64,000 nucleotides of DNA from JAWKVD01 sp041398225 (GCA_041398225.1 JAWKVD010000010.1:62001-126000); one strand, 5' to 3'; shown: positions 8,766-17,743, numbered from the stretch's first letter. Numbers and translations are program-made. Notes: generated by a model from the sequence alone, not told the origin.

Positions 8766-9302
8766 ATGGACATTGAAACGATAACGCTTCCGGATCTGCC
8801 CGACTGGCTTGTGGTCGTCCTGTGGGTCAACGTCGCAGCCGCTGCGATCTGGATCGTTCTGACGCTGTTTGTCTACATGCGTCGCAGGGCCAGCAACCTT
8901 ACCCCCGTAAACGCGCCGCACGCACGCAAAGATGCTGCGCCGGACTTTCTCTCGGTGGATCACAAGGCTCGCGAAGCGCAGATAGAACGCGGCGAAGCGT
9001 TCGAAAGCGAACTCGACAAGCGCGAGGCAGAAGAAGCCGCCAGAGCCGCCGGCGTGAAGAAGATATCCATGTGGCGCCGTCTGGCCGGCTTCGCCACCTT
9101 CCTGATCTCGCTGTTCTCCCTGGCTTCCAGCATCGTCGGCGTCATCTGGCAGGTCGATCGCATCGGCGGAATGATGAGCCAGGCCGACAAGATCGGCGTC
9201 ATTCTGCAGAAGTACCCCATCCCCTTCGCCGTCGCGGCGTTCGTGATCGGTTACTACGTCATCGTCTTCTTCGCCAAAAAACAGTGGAAGCGCGCCAGCT
9301 GA
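8766..9302 (+). CDS. Three-helix membrane protein, cluster gene 2
   Basis: A 178-residue protein I cannot place in a family. The start at 8766 has GGAGAC upstream. There are hydrophobic helices at about residues 13-38 (LVVVLWVNVAAAAIWIVLTLF), 106-126 (FATFLISLFSLASSIVGVIW) and 151-170 (PFAVAAFVIGYYVIVFF). A charged helical segment between helices 1 and 2 (KAREAQIERGEAFESELDKREAEEAA) is probably coiled coil. It lies 39 bases after the lipoprotein gene and 49 before the SPFH-like gene. A role as membrane anchor for the coiled-coil SPFH-like protein next door is plausible but is inference. Confidence 0.72.
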   Translation: MDIETITLPDLPDWLVVVLWVNVAAAAIWIVLTLFVYMRRRASNLTPVNAPHARKDAAPDFLSVDHKAREAQIERGEAFESELDKREAEEAARAAGVKKISMWRRLAGFATFLISLFSLASSIVGVIWQVDRIGGMMSQADKIGVILQKYPIPFAVAAFVIGYYVIVFFAKKQWKRAS

Positions 9303-9351
9303 GGCCGCGCATCGGCGTTCGCGTACATCGGATCAAGTCAGGAGCCCTGAA

Positions 9352-11056
9352 ATGAAGTCGACACAACTCACCGTCAGCGATCCTGATCTCGTTGCGGAGT
9401 TCATTCGTCCAGACGCCTTCAAGGCCTTCTTCGAGCGGCGCATTGAAGTGCCGCCGGACTATATGGGCCTTCTTATGCGCAACGGCCAATTCGTTGAAGC
9501 GTATAAGGGCGCGCACTTCTCGGTCGGCGGAATTTTCAACCAGCTGAAAAGCATCGTCGGGGGATCGCAATCCGTCAGCCTGCTGCTCGCCGATCTGAAG
9601 ACTTTCCAGGTCAAGAGCGACTTCACGGCGCTAACGAAGGACAAGGTTGAGGTCGCAGGCTGCGCCACCATCGACCTCCAGATCAACCCGGAACGTCCTC
9701 AAAACATCATCGGCCTCATGTCCGGCCGCAAGGCTCTGTCCCGAGCGGACGTCGCCGCCCGCATTCGCGACACCCTCACCGACCGGGTCTTCGAAGCCAC
9801 CATCAGCCGTATGAACGCGGAGGAAGTTCGCGGCAATCGCGGTCTCCAGGATCTCATTCAGGCCGACACCATGAAGGAGATCGAACGCGTTCTCGGCGAC
9901 CTCGGCGTCATGATCCGCCATTCGTCGGTCGAGTGGGCGCTGAATGACGTGGAAAAAGCGGCGATCGCCCGCGCCGCCGCCGAGCGCAGCGCCGAGGAGG
10001 CCGAATACAAATTTGGTCAGCTTCGCCGCGAAATGGAGCGCCAGAACGAAACCACCGAATTCCAGATCACGTCCAAGTTCAACCAGCAGAAGCTGGAACT
10101 TCAATCAGAACATGAACTCGAACGTCTGGTCATGGACCAGGAAATCGACTTCGTCGATGCACGCGAAACCGGCAAGCGCGTGCAGGAGATGAAGGTTCTT
10201 CAGCACGAGATCGAGCTCCTCAAAACCGAGCGGATGTTCAAGTTCGAACAGGAGATCGCAACCGCGACCCACCAGGGCGTGGACATGAAGGTTATCGAGG
10301 AGCGCAAGCGCAAGATCGAGCGCGAAACCCAACTGCTCGACAAACAGCATGATCTCGAACTCAGAACCCTGGAGGACGAGTATCGCCGCACCCGTTCCGT
10401 GAAGGACGCGAGCACAGACGCGTCGGTCGCGAAGACGGGTTTCGATGTCCGCAAGGGCGAAGCCGACACCAAGGCGTACGAAACCGCTCGCTCCATCGAA
10501 ACTCAGATCAAGGCCGACAAGGCTGCGCTCGACAAGCTGGCGGGTCTCAACGACCTCCAGTCGAGGCAGGACAAACAGCGTCTGGAAGAACGCATCCGCG
10601 AATCCGAACTGCGCCACCGCCAGGAAATGGACAAGGCCAAGCTCGAGGCGCAACGCGAAGAGACACGCCTGCAACATGGTGGTCGGATGACCCCGGAGCA
10701 GACGCTGGCGGTCAACGCCGGCCTCAGCCCCAAGTCGCGAAAATCCTGGAGGAACAAGCGAAGGCGCGGCGGCGGCCGACAATGCCGGCAGCGCGCAGGC
10801 GATGGAGATCATGAAGCAGATGGTCGCCATGGCCGACCGCAACGCCACCCAGACCGCCGAGCAGGCCAAAGCGCTGGCGCAGATGATCGTTCAAAGTTCG
10901 GTTGGCGTCGCCGCTGGCGTCGGCGCCGCGAAGGCCGCAGGCGCGAGCGGCGGTCCGCTGGGAAGCGACAACACCGTCGATTGCCCCAAATGCGGTCGCA
11001 CAAACGAAGCCAAGGACCGCTTCTGCGTGGGCTGCGGCGAGCAACTTCGCAAGTAG
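9352..11056 (+). CDS. SPFH/band-7-like coiled-coil protein with C-terminal zinc ribbon, frameshifted
   Basis: The gene starts at ATG 9352 (CAGGAG upstream). Residues 1-200 resemble an SPFH/band-7 domain (PPDYMGLLMRNGQF; the SRADVAARIRDTL helix; LGVMIRHSSVEWA). Residues ~200-455 are a long, highly charged coiled coil. The frame then breaks twice. After Lys461 (10734) the coding sense moves to another frame that reads AKILEEQAKA. From about 10766 it moves again, to a frame that reads ADNAGSAQAMEIMKQM and ends in a zinc ribbon CPKC...CVGC, stopping at 11056. Two single-base losses, near 10734 and in the GCG run at 10764-10775, explain this. Beyond 10734 the original frame gives only Arg-rich nonsense to 11583. 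Sequencing error or recent decay are both possible. The intact product would probably oligomerise at the membrane as a scaffold. Confidence 0.7.
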
Positions 11057-11080
11057 AAGGACCGGAGGAAGGGCGAGAAC

Positions 11081-12256
11081 ATGCTGGAAGGCCGCACACA
11101 CGCGGGATCGGTCTCCCCCTGCTGCTACCAGCGGGCGGCGACGCGCGGCGCGATGTTCTGCGGCGAGTGCCGGTCGCCAATCCTCCGGTGCATGGCCTAC
11201 GAGGAATGTGGTGGCCTGCTCGGACCGGATGGGCGCTGCCCGGTATGTGTCGCCCCGAAGCTGTTTCTCGACGCCGGCGCACGACGAGACGTGAAGGCCG
11301 GTGGCGCACTCGTTCTGCCGCTGATGTTCATGAACGACTCGCCCGTTCGCCGACCGGTCTTTGTAACCGACGTATGGGTTCGCGAGGGCGATGGGGAACT
11401 GCGCAAGCAAAACGTGGCATGGGAACGCCTGGAAGCTGGCGCCGCCAACCCGCTTTGGGTTCAAACCGGCGCACTGGAGCGTCAGGGACGTCAGCTCTTC
11501 GAAGTCTCTTTCACGGTCGCCACGCGCTACCGCTGGCGCGAGGAAGCGTTCGCATTCCGCTCCAACCTGCAACTCGACATTGAACAGGGCGGCGGCGTCG
11601 TCATCAACCAGACCATTCACGCCGGTGGACAGGAAGGCGGTCTGGGCGGGGCGGTCAACGCACCCATCCGTATCGAGGCCGCCTCGGAAACGCACTCAGA
11701 TCAGGACCGTCGAACCGAACCCACTTTGCTCGGCCTCACCTACGCCGACGGATTTGAACGGGAGACCGGCATACGCGGCTATACGAGCGGCCCGCTTCAA
11801 GGGGCCGTCATCCTCCGCAACGCCCGCTTCACCTGGAAGGGCTTCGCATCTGGCGAGGCCCCCGAAACCCGACCGATCTGCACCGACGACTCGCTGATCG
11901 TCGCCGGGCGCTCGAACTCGCGACAGTTGGGCGGCGAAGCCGACGTTCGGTTGCTGGTGCGCGACAATGCCGGAAACCTCGACGAGCAGCTTTCGCGCGC
12001 GATCTCACGAAGGCATCTTGAGTTCTACCTGCAGAATGGACGGCTGCACGTTCACGCCGCAGGCGAAGCCGGCGTCAGCATCGGCGACCGTCGACTTGCA
12101 CGCGACGGCATGGCGGCGGTCGACCACGAAGATATCATCCATGTTCTTCCGAAACATGCAGACGCCTTGTCGCTGCAGGTGCGCATGCGCGCCGCCTTCG
12201 GAGAGATCCACGAAATCGTCATCACGCGAATACCCGCCGCACCGGAGGCTTCATGA
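11081..12256 (+). CDS. Zinc-ribbon protein with C-terminal FHA-like domain
   Basis: A 391-residue protein starting at ATG 11081 behind GGAGGAAGGG. The N-terminus carries eight Cys in ~45 residues (14, 15, 27, 30, 37, 43, 53, 56), suggesting one or two zinc ribbons. The middle (~65-250) is beta-rich and unassigned. The C-terminal ~110 residues look like a forkhead-associated domain: a GR pair (VAGRSNSRQ), then SRRHLEF, then an NGRLHVH strand and a final IIHVL strand. FHA domains bind phosphothreonine, and the next two genes encode a kinase and a pseudokinase, so this is the likely reader of their phosphorylation. The stop overlaps the next start by four bases (ATGA). The FHA call rests on motif order, not on alignment. 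Confidence 0.72.
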   Translation: MLEGRTHAGSVSPCCYQRAATRGAMFCGECRSPILRCMAYEECGGLLGPDGRCPVCVAPKLFLDAGARRDVKAGGALVLPLMFMNDSPVRRPVFVTDVWVREGDGELRKQNVAWERLEAGAANPLWVQTGALERQGRQLFEVSFTVATRYRWREEAFAFRSNLQLDIEQGGGVVINQTIHAGGQEGGLGGAVNAPIRIEAASETHSDQDRRTEPTLLGLTYADGFERETGIRGYTSGPLQGAVILRNARFTWKGFASGEAPETRPICTDDSLIVAGRSNSRQLGGEADVRLLVRDNAGNLDEQLSRAISRRHLEFYLQNGRLHVHAAGEAGVSIGDRRLARDGMAAVDHEDIIHVLPKHADALSLQVRMRAAFGEIHEIVITRIPAAPEAS

Positions 12257-13794
12257 GCACGTGTTCGGCCTGCAAGGCAGACCTGGTTGAAGGCGCTCGC
12301 TTCTGCGGCGCATGCGGCGCCCCCGCACCGCAAGCCGAGCCGCCCCCTCCGCCTCCTCCGCCTCCTCAAATGGACATCGCCTCGCTCTACACAATCGACG
12401 AAGCGACCACGCGTCAGTCGTCTCCTTCAAGCGGAAAACGGCTAGAGCCGGGAGAAACGTTCGCGAAGCGCTACGAGATCACCTCGCTGATCGGCGAAGG
12501 CGGCATGGGCGTGGTCTACAAAGCGAAGGACACGTTGACCCAAACCGATGTCGCCCTGAAGCTCATCCGGGCGGACCGCCTGGGCGGCGCAGACGCCGTC
12601 GGCAGGTTGATCCGCGAAGGCGTCACGTCCCGCGACATACGACATGCGAACGTCGTCGCCGTCTATGACGTCGGCGAATCTGACGGGCAGCCCTACATGT
12701 CCATGGAGTTCCTGTCCGGCCGCAGTCTTCGCGCCTGGAATCGGGAACGCATGCAGGGGCCCGAGGCCTCGCTGAAGACCGTCGCCAACGTTATCCGGGA
12801 AATCCTCAATGGCCTTGAGGCCGCGCACCAGGCGGGGGTGGTTCATCGCGATCTTAAGCCGGAAAACGTCATGCTGATCAGCGAACCCGCGGATAGCGGC
12901 GTTCGCCTGAAGATCCTCGATTTCGGGATCGCTCGCGCACCCAATTCAGGCGACACGGGATCCACCAGCCTCGGCACACGCGGATACATGGCCCCCGAAC
13001 AACTGACGGCGCCGGACGCCGCCCAGGCTTCCGCCGACCTGTATTCGCTGTCGGTCATGTTCTACGAAATGCTGGTCGGCGTCGTCCCCCAGAACTACTG
13101 GCAGCCGCCCAGCGGCGGTCGCGGAGACGTACCAGAGGCGATCGACAAACTGATCCAACGCGGTTTGTCTCCTAGCCCCCGCGCCCGTCCCCAATCGGTA
13201 GCGGAATACCGCGAGGCTCTGGAGGCCGCCCTTTCATCCGCCGATGAACCCAAGGCGGGAACTGGCGGCACCTGGGCGGATCGCCCGGAAGTGCGCGATG
13301 CGCTTCAGAAGACGTCCGAATTTCTTTCCAAGGGCGGCCTGTTGGGCGCAGCGAGCGAGCGCGGAAAACAAAGGTCGGGAGCGGGCGACGAGAACAACGC
13401 TGGCGAGAAGACGCTCTGGCAATGGTTCATGTACGACATGAAGCATCGCTATGTTGACGGCAACGGACGAGCGCATCGCAAGGAATACTGGGGCTTCAAT
13501 CTCGGCGCCTTCGTAATGTTCTTCATCGGAGGCGTGATCGACGGCGCGTCAGCCGGCGACTTCGGCGAGCCGACCTTTATCGCCTCGACGATCATGTGGT
13601 TGGGGCTATTGGCTCCGTCCGTCGCCGTCGCAAGCCGCCGCATGCATGATCTTGGCTATTCGGGCTGGATGGCTCTCCTGGTCGCCATTCCGTTGGTCGG
13701 TTGGGTCGTCGCCATCTTGATGGGCCTGCCCAAGGGTGCGCCCGGAGCGAACCAATATGGGCCCGATCCCCTCGTTGGAGGGAACGCCCGATGA
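12253..13794 (+). CDS. Zinc ribbon - Ser/Thr kinase - DUF805 membrane fusion
   Basis: A 513-residue three-part protein. A zinc ribbon (Cys 4, 7, 18, 21) is followed by a polyproline linker (residues 30-38). The Hanks-type kinase domain (~72-330) is complete: GEGGMGVV at 81-88, Lys103, HRDLKPEN at 198-205, DFG at 223-225 and GTRGYMAPEQ in the activation segment. A low-complexity linker leads to a DUF805-like domain at ~388-505 with several transmembrane helices (motifs RKEYWGFNL, SRRMHDLGYSGW, GANQYGPDPL). The kinase is therefore tethered to the inner membrane by its C-terminus. It overlaps both neighbours by ATGA. All catalytic residues are present, so this is the one clearly active kinase inside the cluster. 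The DUF805 fusion is unusual; this domain normally stands alone. Confidence 0.9.
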   Translation: MSTCSACKADLVEGARFCGACGAPAPQAEPPPPPPPPPQMDIASLYTIDEATTRQSSPSSGKRLEPGETFAKRYEITSLIGEGGMGVVYKAKDTLTQTDVALKLIRADRLGGADAVGRLIREGVTSRDIRHANVVAVYDVGESDGQPYMSMEFLSGRSLRAWNRERMQGPEASLKTVANVIREILNGLEAAHQAGVVHRDLKPENVMLISEPADSGVRLKILDFGIARAPNSGDTGSTSLGTRGYMAPEQLTAPDAAQASADLYSLSVMFYEMLVGVVPQNYWQPPSGGRGDVPEAIDKLIQRGLSPSPRARPQSVAEYREALEAALSSADEPKAGTGGTWADRPEVRDALQKTSEFLSKGGLLGAASERGKQRSGAGDENNAGEKTLWQWFMYDMKHRYVDGNGRAHRKEYWGFNLGAFVMFFIGGVIDGASAGDFGEPTFIASTIMWLGLLAPSVAVASRRMHDLGYSGWMALLVAIPLVGWVVAILMGLPKGAPGANQYGPDPLVGGNAR

Positions 13795-15608
13795 AGTGCG
13801 CCGCATGCCAGGCGGAAAATCCCCCCGATGGCCGCTTCTGCCGGAACTGCGGCAAACGGCTTGAGGCGCCGCAACAGGCGCCCCCTCCGCCGGAGCTATC
13901 GAGTCTGCGCACAGAGGAACCGTGGGGCGGCCCACCCTCGCCGCCCAGAACCTCGATGGAAGGCGAGCCTTTCGTCGCCGGAACCGTGTTTGGCGGCCGA
14001 TATGAGATCGAAGATTTGGCGGCCGGGGGACCCAGATCCAATCTCTACCGCGCCCGCGACATTCAGACCGGCGCGGCCGTCATGCTGCGCCTGTTTGGCG
14101 ATGATCCGCGGCTCGGCGGCCGCCCGGAATCCGTGGTCGATCGCGCACGCGCCATGCAGGGCATTCGACATCCCGCCCTGGCGGTCATTCGCGACACGGG
14201 CACGGTGAACGGTCATGCCTACATCGTTTCCGACGCCCAGGACGACATAACACTGAGAGAGTGGAACCGGTCACGCCTGGTGAGCGGAGAACCGCTTGGC
14301 ATGCTCGTCATCTCAATGATCATCACGGTCATCATCGATGCGCTCGAGCTAATCCATAACTATCATCAGGTTGCTGACGTAACGCCGAACAAGGTCCGGG
14401 TGCCTCGAAACGGCGTGACGCAACCGCGGGATATCCGTCTTGTCGATTTGGGCATTCCCGACCTCGTCGAAAACGGAACTGGCGGCGGCACAGGATACGG
14501 AGCAAACCCCTATAGCGCGCCCGAGGCTTTGACCTTCGGCGCGGACGCTCTGCCGCCTTCGGCGGACATCTACTCGGTCGGGATGATCCTCTATGAGCTG
14601 ATCGCCGGCGTTCCATTGTCCGGCCACTGGCGCCCGCCAAGCGAGGGACGCACGGATGTCTCTCCCGAACTCGACGCGCTGGTTCAGGACTGTCTGTCGA
14701 ATGCGCCGCGCCTTCGCCCGCAAACAGCTGAGGAATTTCGGAACCGCTTTTCCGCTGCCCTGAACTTGTCGACGCCGAACCATGAACCGGGCGGCGACAA
14801 GAAAAAGGACAAGCGCGACGACAAGAAGGATGTGCCGCCGCCAGACAAAGAAGTCGTCCAGGTAAAGACATGGAAGATCCCGGACTTCCTCGCGCCCATC
14901 CTAAAAGCCGTCAACATGCCGTTCGCGCCTCTGATGATGATCGTTCAGATCGTCGTCGGCTGGATCGAGATCCTGCTGATGGGGGCGAACGCAATGCCGT
15001 ATGCAAAGCGCAAGGCGCCGCACCCCGCACTCACCGTCATCGTAACCTGCCTGCTGGTGGCGCTCATCGGCGGGGGCGTCTGGGCCGGCGTTCGGTATCT
15101 GCCCGGCCTCATCGGCGAACAACGTCTAGCGGGCGGGGAAACGGACGCGCCGCAGGACGATCCGGAGGACGTCGATCTTGAGGACGATCCAGAGCCGCTC
15201 AGGATTCCGATTGAAGAACCCACGCCGCAACCAGCACCTACTCCGCAACCCACGCCTGAGCCGGTTCGCCCACAGCCAACGCCCCCGCCTCAACCTGCGT
15301 CACGATATGAATCCTTTGACGGCTACTGGACCGACGACTTCGGAAACACCTGGGACGTCTATGTCGACAACAGCGGACAGGTCGAAGCGGAGATCGTCAA
15401 CGGCCCCTATACCGGCCTGCCCATGACCGGGACCATTCGCGGGACAGCTTACCAGTTCCGCGTAGGCAATGCCTACGGGCCCGGGGCCACAGGACAGTTC
15501 GATGGCGGCTGCCACATCTACTACCAAACACCGGATCCGGCCGGGAGCGGCCTGCTGATTACCGCGAAATTCCACATCAACCATCAGCCGGGAGCACCCT
15601 GTCCATGA
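13791..15608 (+). CDS. Zinc-ribbon pseudokinase with membrane segments and C-terminal beta domain
   Basis: A 605-residue protein starting in the ATGA overlap at 13791. A zinc ribbon (Cys 3, 6, 17, 20) precedes a kinase-like domain (~68-325) that has lost key residues. The glycine loop is AAGGPRSN. Arg100 replaces the ATP Lys. HRDLKPEN has become VADVTPNK (194-201), losing the catalytic Lys and the metal-binding Asn but keeping an Asp. DFG is DLG (219-221). The lobe architecture remains (YSAPEA, SADIYSVGMILYEL). A Lys/Asp linker, hydrophobic segments at ~378-400 and ~414-437, and a Pro/Thr-rich stalk lead to a C-terminal beta-rich domain of ~100 residues (WTDDFGNTWDVYVD). If only the second hydrophobic segment spans the membrane, that domain is periplasmic. 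Likely a scaffold or sensor regulating the kinase upstream. Confidence 0.85.
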   Translation: MKCAACQAENPPDGRFCRNCGKRLEAPQQAPPPPELSSLRTEEPWGGPPSPPRTSMEGEPFVAGTVFGGRYEIEDLAAGGPRSNLYRARDIQTGAAVMLRLFGDDPRLGGRPESVVDRARAMQGIRHPALAVIRDTGTVNGHAYIVSDAQDDITLREWNRSRLVSGEPLGMLVISMIITVIIDALELIHNYHQVADVTPNKVRVPRNGVTQPRDIRLVDLGIPDLVENGTGGGTGYGANPYSAPEALTFGADALPPSADIYSVGMILYELIAGVPLSGHWRPPSEGRTDVSPELDALVQDCLSNAPRLRPQTAEEFRNRFSAALNLSTPNHEPGGDKKKDKRDDKKDVPPPDKEVVQVKTWKIPDFLAPILKAVNMPFAPLMMIVQIVVGWIEILLMGANAMPYAKRKAPHPALTVIVTCLLVALIGGGVWAGVRYLPGLIGEQRLAGGETDAPQDDPEDVDLEDDPEPLRIPIEEPTPQPAPTPQPTPEPVRPQPTPPPQPASRYESFDGYWTDDFGNTWDVYVDNSGQVEAEIVNGPYTGLPMTGTIRGTAYQFRVGNAYGPGATGQFDGGCHIYYQTPDPAGSGLLITAKFHINHQPGAPCP

Positions 15609-17713
15609 CCGGAAGTCTTGGGGCCGAGTACTGCCCGTCCTGCGGGCGGGTCCTGCCGGACGGCACGCGCTACTGCCCGCATTGCAGCACCAAGGGAGGC
15701 GTTGAATTGGATATTCCGATCGGGGAGCGCAAGCTTCAGGGACTACTGTTCGACCCGCGCCCGACACCGGCGCCCGCCTTCCGCGCGCCGCTAGGCGCCC
15801 TGCCTGAGAAGGTCGACCTAAGACAGTACTTCGCCAAGGTTCCGGTCGAAGACCAACTGCGGACCAACTCCTGCGCCGCAAACGCGATCGTCGGGGCGCT
15901 GGAGTATGCACTGGTGCGGATGGGAGCGAAGCTCATCCAACTCTCGCGGCTCTTCATCTACTACAACGCACGCAAAATGGCGGACCGGCAAGGCGAGGAT
16001 CAAGGCATCACAATGCCGCTCGCGATGGCTTCCGCGCTCGGTTTCGGCGTCTGTGACGAGCAGATCTGGCCATTCAGCGAAGCTGCGGTGACTTCGCAGC
16101 CCAATCAACAAGCCTACCGAGACGCCCAATTGCACGAGGCGATTTCGTTCGCGCGCGTCTCGCCGGGAGAAGGCGTTCGCGGCGCGCTGGCGGCTGGCTT
16201 CCCTGTCGTCTTCGGAACGTTCGTGCCGGACAGCTACTATCAGGAAGCCCAGCGCACCGGCGTAATGCCGACGCCAGACCAGCGCCGTGAGCAACCTGCT
16301 GGCGGACATGCGATGCTGATCGTCGGCTACGACAACTCCGACAAGTGCTGGATCATCCGAAACTCCTGGGGCGAGAAGTTCGCTGACAAAGGATACTGCA
16401 AGATCCCCTATGCAACGCTGGAGGTCTATTCGCCGCCGGACTGCTACTGGGTGATCGGCGCAATCGAGGGAACACCCGGCAGCCAGATGCTTGGCGCCGC
16501 GCCACGCGATGCATTGCGCGACATTCAAGCCTCGGCAAAAGCCGACATGGATATGGCTCTAGATCGCCTACAGACGCAACGTCCCGATTCCAGCGCCCCC
16601 CTCGGACGACAGGCCTGCTACAAGTGCGGGATCATCTACAGCGACCTAGACTCCAAATGCGACAACTGCTGGGGACCGCTGCAACCTTATGACGGCGCCT
16701 CGCCATTCCGCACCGCCGCCGAAGCGGTCTCACCAGTTCCGGCGGCCGCACGCGGATATCAGGGGGCGCCTCTTCCGGTATCTGAGCGACGGCTCGACGG
16801 CTGCCTGTTTGAACAGCGCCGATCCAACGCCCCAGTCCTTCAGACGCCGATGGGCGACGCCCCCAAGTCTGTCGATCTTCGGCAATACTGTTCGCCAGTT
16901 GAGGATCAGGGCACGACCAACTCATGCACGGCCAATGCGACTGTCGGCGCACTGGAGTACCTTCAACGCCGCGCCGGCGGAAAGTTCACCGACATCTCGC
17001 GCCTGTTCGTCTACTATAACGCGCGCAAGCTTGCCGACACACAGAACCAGGACTGTGGAAGTTTCATCCATCACGCCATGGCGTCTGTGCTCGCGCATGG
17101 GGCCTGCGAAGAAAAGATCTGGCCATTCGAACTGGGGCAGATTTTGAAACAACCGCCTCAGGATGCTTACCAAAACGCGATGAACCACGAGGCCGTGCAA
17201 TACGCACGCACAATGCTGGGAAACACCACCCTGCAAGCATTGGCCATGGGTCTGCCGGTGGTGTTTGGGGCCTACATTCCCTCGCGCTTCTATGACGAGG
17301 CCATGCGCACCAACATCATGCCGCAACCGGCTGAAAAGCTCGATCCGCCAGGCGGCGGGCACGCGATGCTGATCGTCGGCTACGACTTCCCCTCTCGCAC
17401 CTGGCTTGTTCGCAATTCATGGGGCGAGCGGTTTGCCGACAAAGGCTACTTTCGAATTCCCTTCGCCACGCTGGAGACCTATTCGGTCCCGGATCACTAC
17501 TGGGCGATCGGAGCCATAGAAGCGACGCCAGGTCTGTCCATGTCCGGGCCGACACCAATGGCGGCGGCGCAGGAGACGCAGGCGTCCGCCGCCGCCGACA
17601 TGCGCGAAGCGCTGTCGCGCCTCCGCAATGATCTGAGAACAGACTTCCAGTCGGAGCTAGACAAGCAAAAGGAAGACATACGTCGTCGACTGCGCGGTTC
17701 GGACCAGACCTGA
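15605..17713 (+). CDS. Tandem papain-like (C1) protease with two zinc ribbons
   Basis: A 702-residue protein, ATGA-coupled to the pseudokinase gene. Order: zinc ribbon (Cys 10, 13, 24, 27); protease domain 1 (~68-290); a second zinc ribbon (Cys 338, 341, 352, 355); protease domain 2 (~420-640); a short C-terminal coiled coil. Each protease domain begins with VDLRQY and keeps the full papain set: oxyanion Gln84/Gln435, nucleophile Cys90/Cys441 (NSCAANA, NSCTANA), His235/His586 (GGHAMLIVGYD) and Asn253/Asn604 (RNSWGE.FADKGY). The two halves are clearly related, indicating internal duplication of a ribbon-protease unit. No signal peptide is seen, so the protease probably acts in the cytoplasm. 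As the last gene before a strong terminator it looks like the effector of the system. Confidence 0.92.
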   Translation: MTGSLGAEYCPSCGRVLPDGTRYCPHCSTKGGVELDIPIGERKLQGLLFDPRPTPAPAFRAPLGALPEKVDLRQYFAKVPVEDQLRTNSCAANAIVGALEYALVRMGAKLIQLSRLFIYYNARKMADRQGEDQGITMPLAMASALGFGVCDEQIWPFSEAAVTSQPNQQAYRDAQLHEAISFARVSPGEGVRGALAAGFPVVFGTFVPDSYYQEAQRTGVMPTPDQRREQPAGGHAMLIVGYDNSDKCWIIRNSWGEKFADKGYCKIPYATLEVYSPPDCYWVIGAIEGTPGSQMLGAAPRDALRDIQASAKADMDMALDRLQTQRPDSSAPLGRQACYKCGIIYSDLDSKCDNCWGPLQPYDGASPFRTAAEAVSPVPAAARGYQGAPLPVSERRLDGCLFEQRRSNAPVLQTPMGDAPKSVDLRQYCSPVEDQGTTNSCTANATVGALEYLQRRAGGKFTDISRLFVYYNARKLADTQNQDCGSFIHHAMASVLAHGACEEKIWPFELGQILKQPPQDAYQNAMNHEAVQYARTMLGNTTLQALAMGLPVVFGAYIPSRFYDEAMRTNIMPQPAEKLDPPGGGHAMLIVGYDFPSRTWLVRNSWGERFADKGYFRIPFATLETYSVPDHYWAIGAIEATPGLSMSGPTPMAAAQETQASAAADMREALSRLRNDLRTDFQSELDKQKEDIRRRLRGSDQT

Positions 17714-17743
17714 CCTTACGAACCGTTGCGCCGCACGACGGAG

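Noticed and set aside
10735..11583. Continuation of the SPFH-like frame past residue 461
   Set aside because: It reads as Arg/Gly-rich nonsense and runs into the FHA gene, while another frame carries the zinc ribbon.
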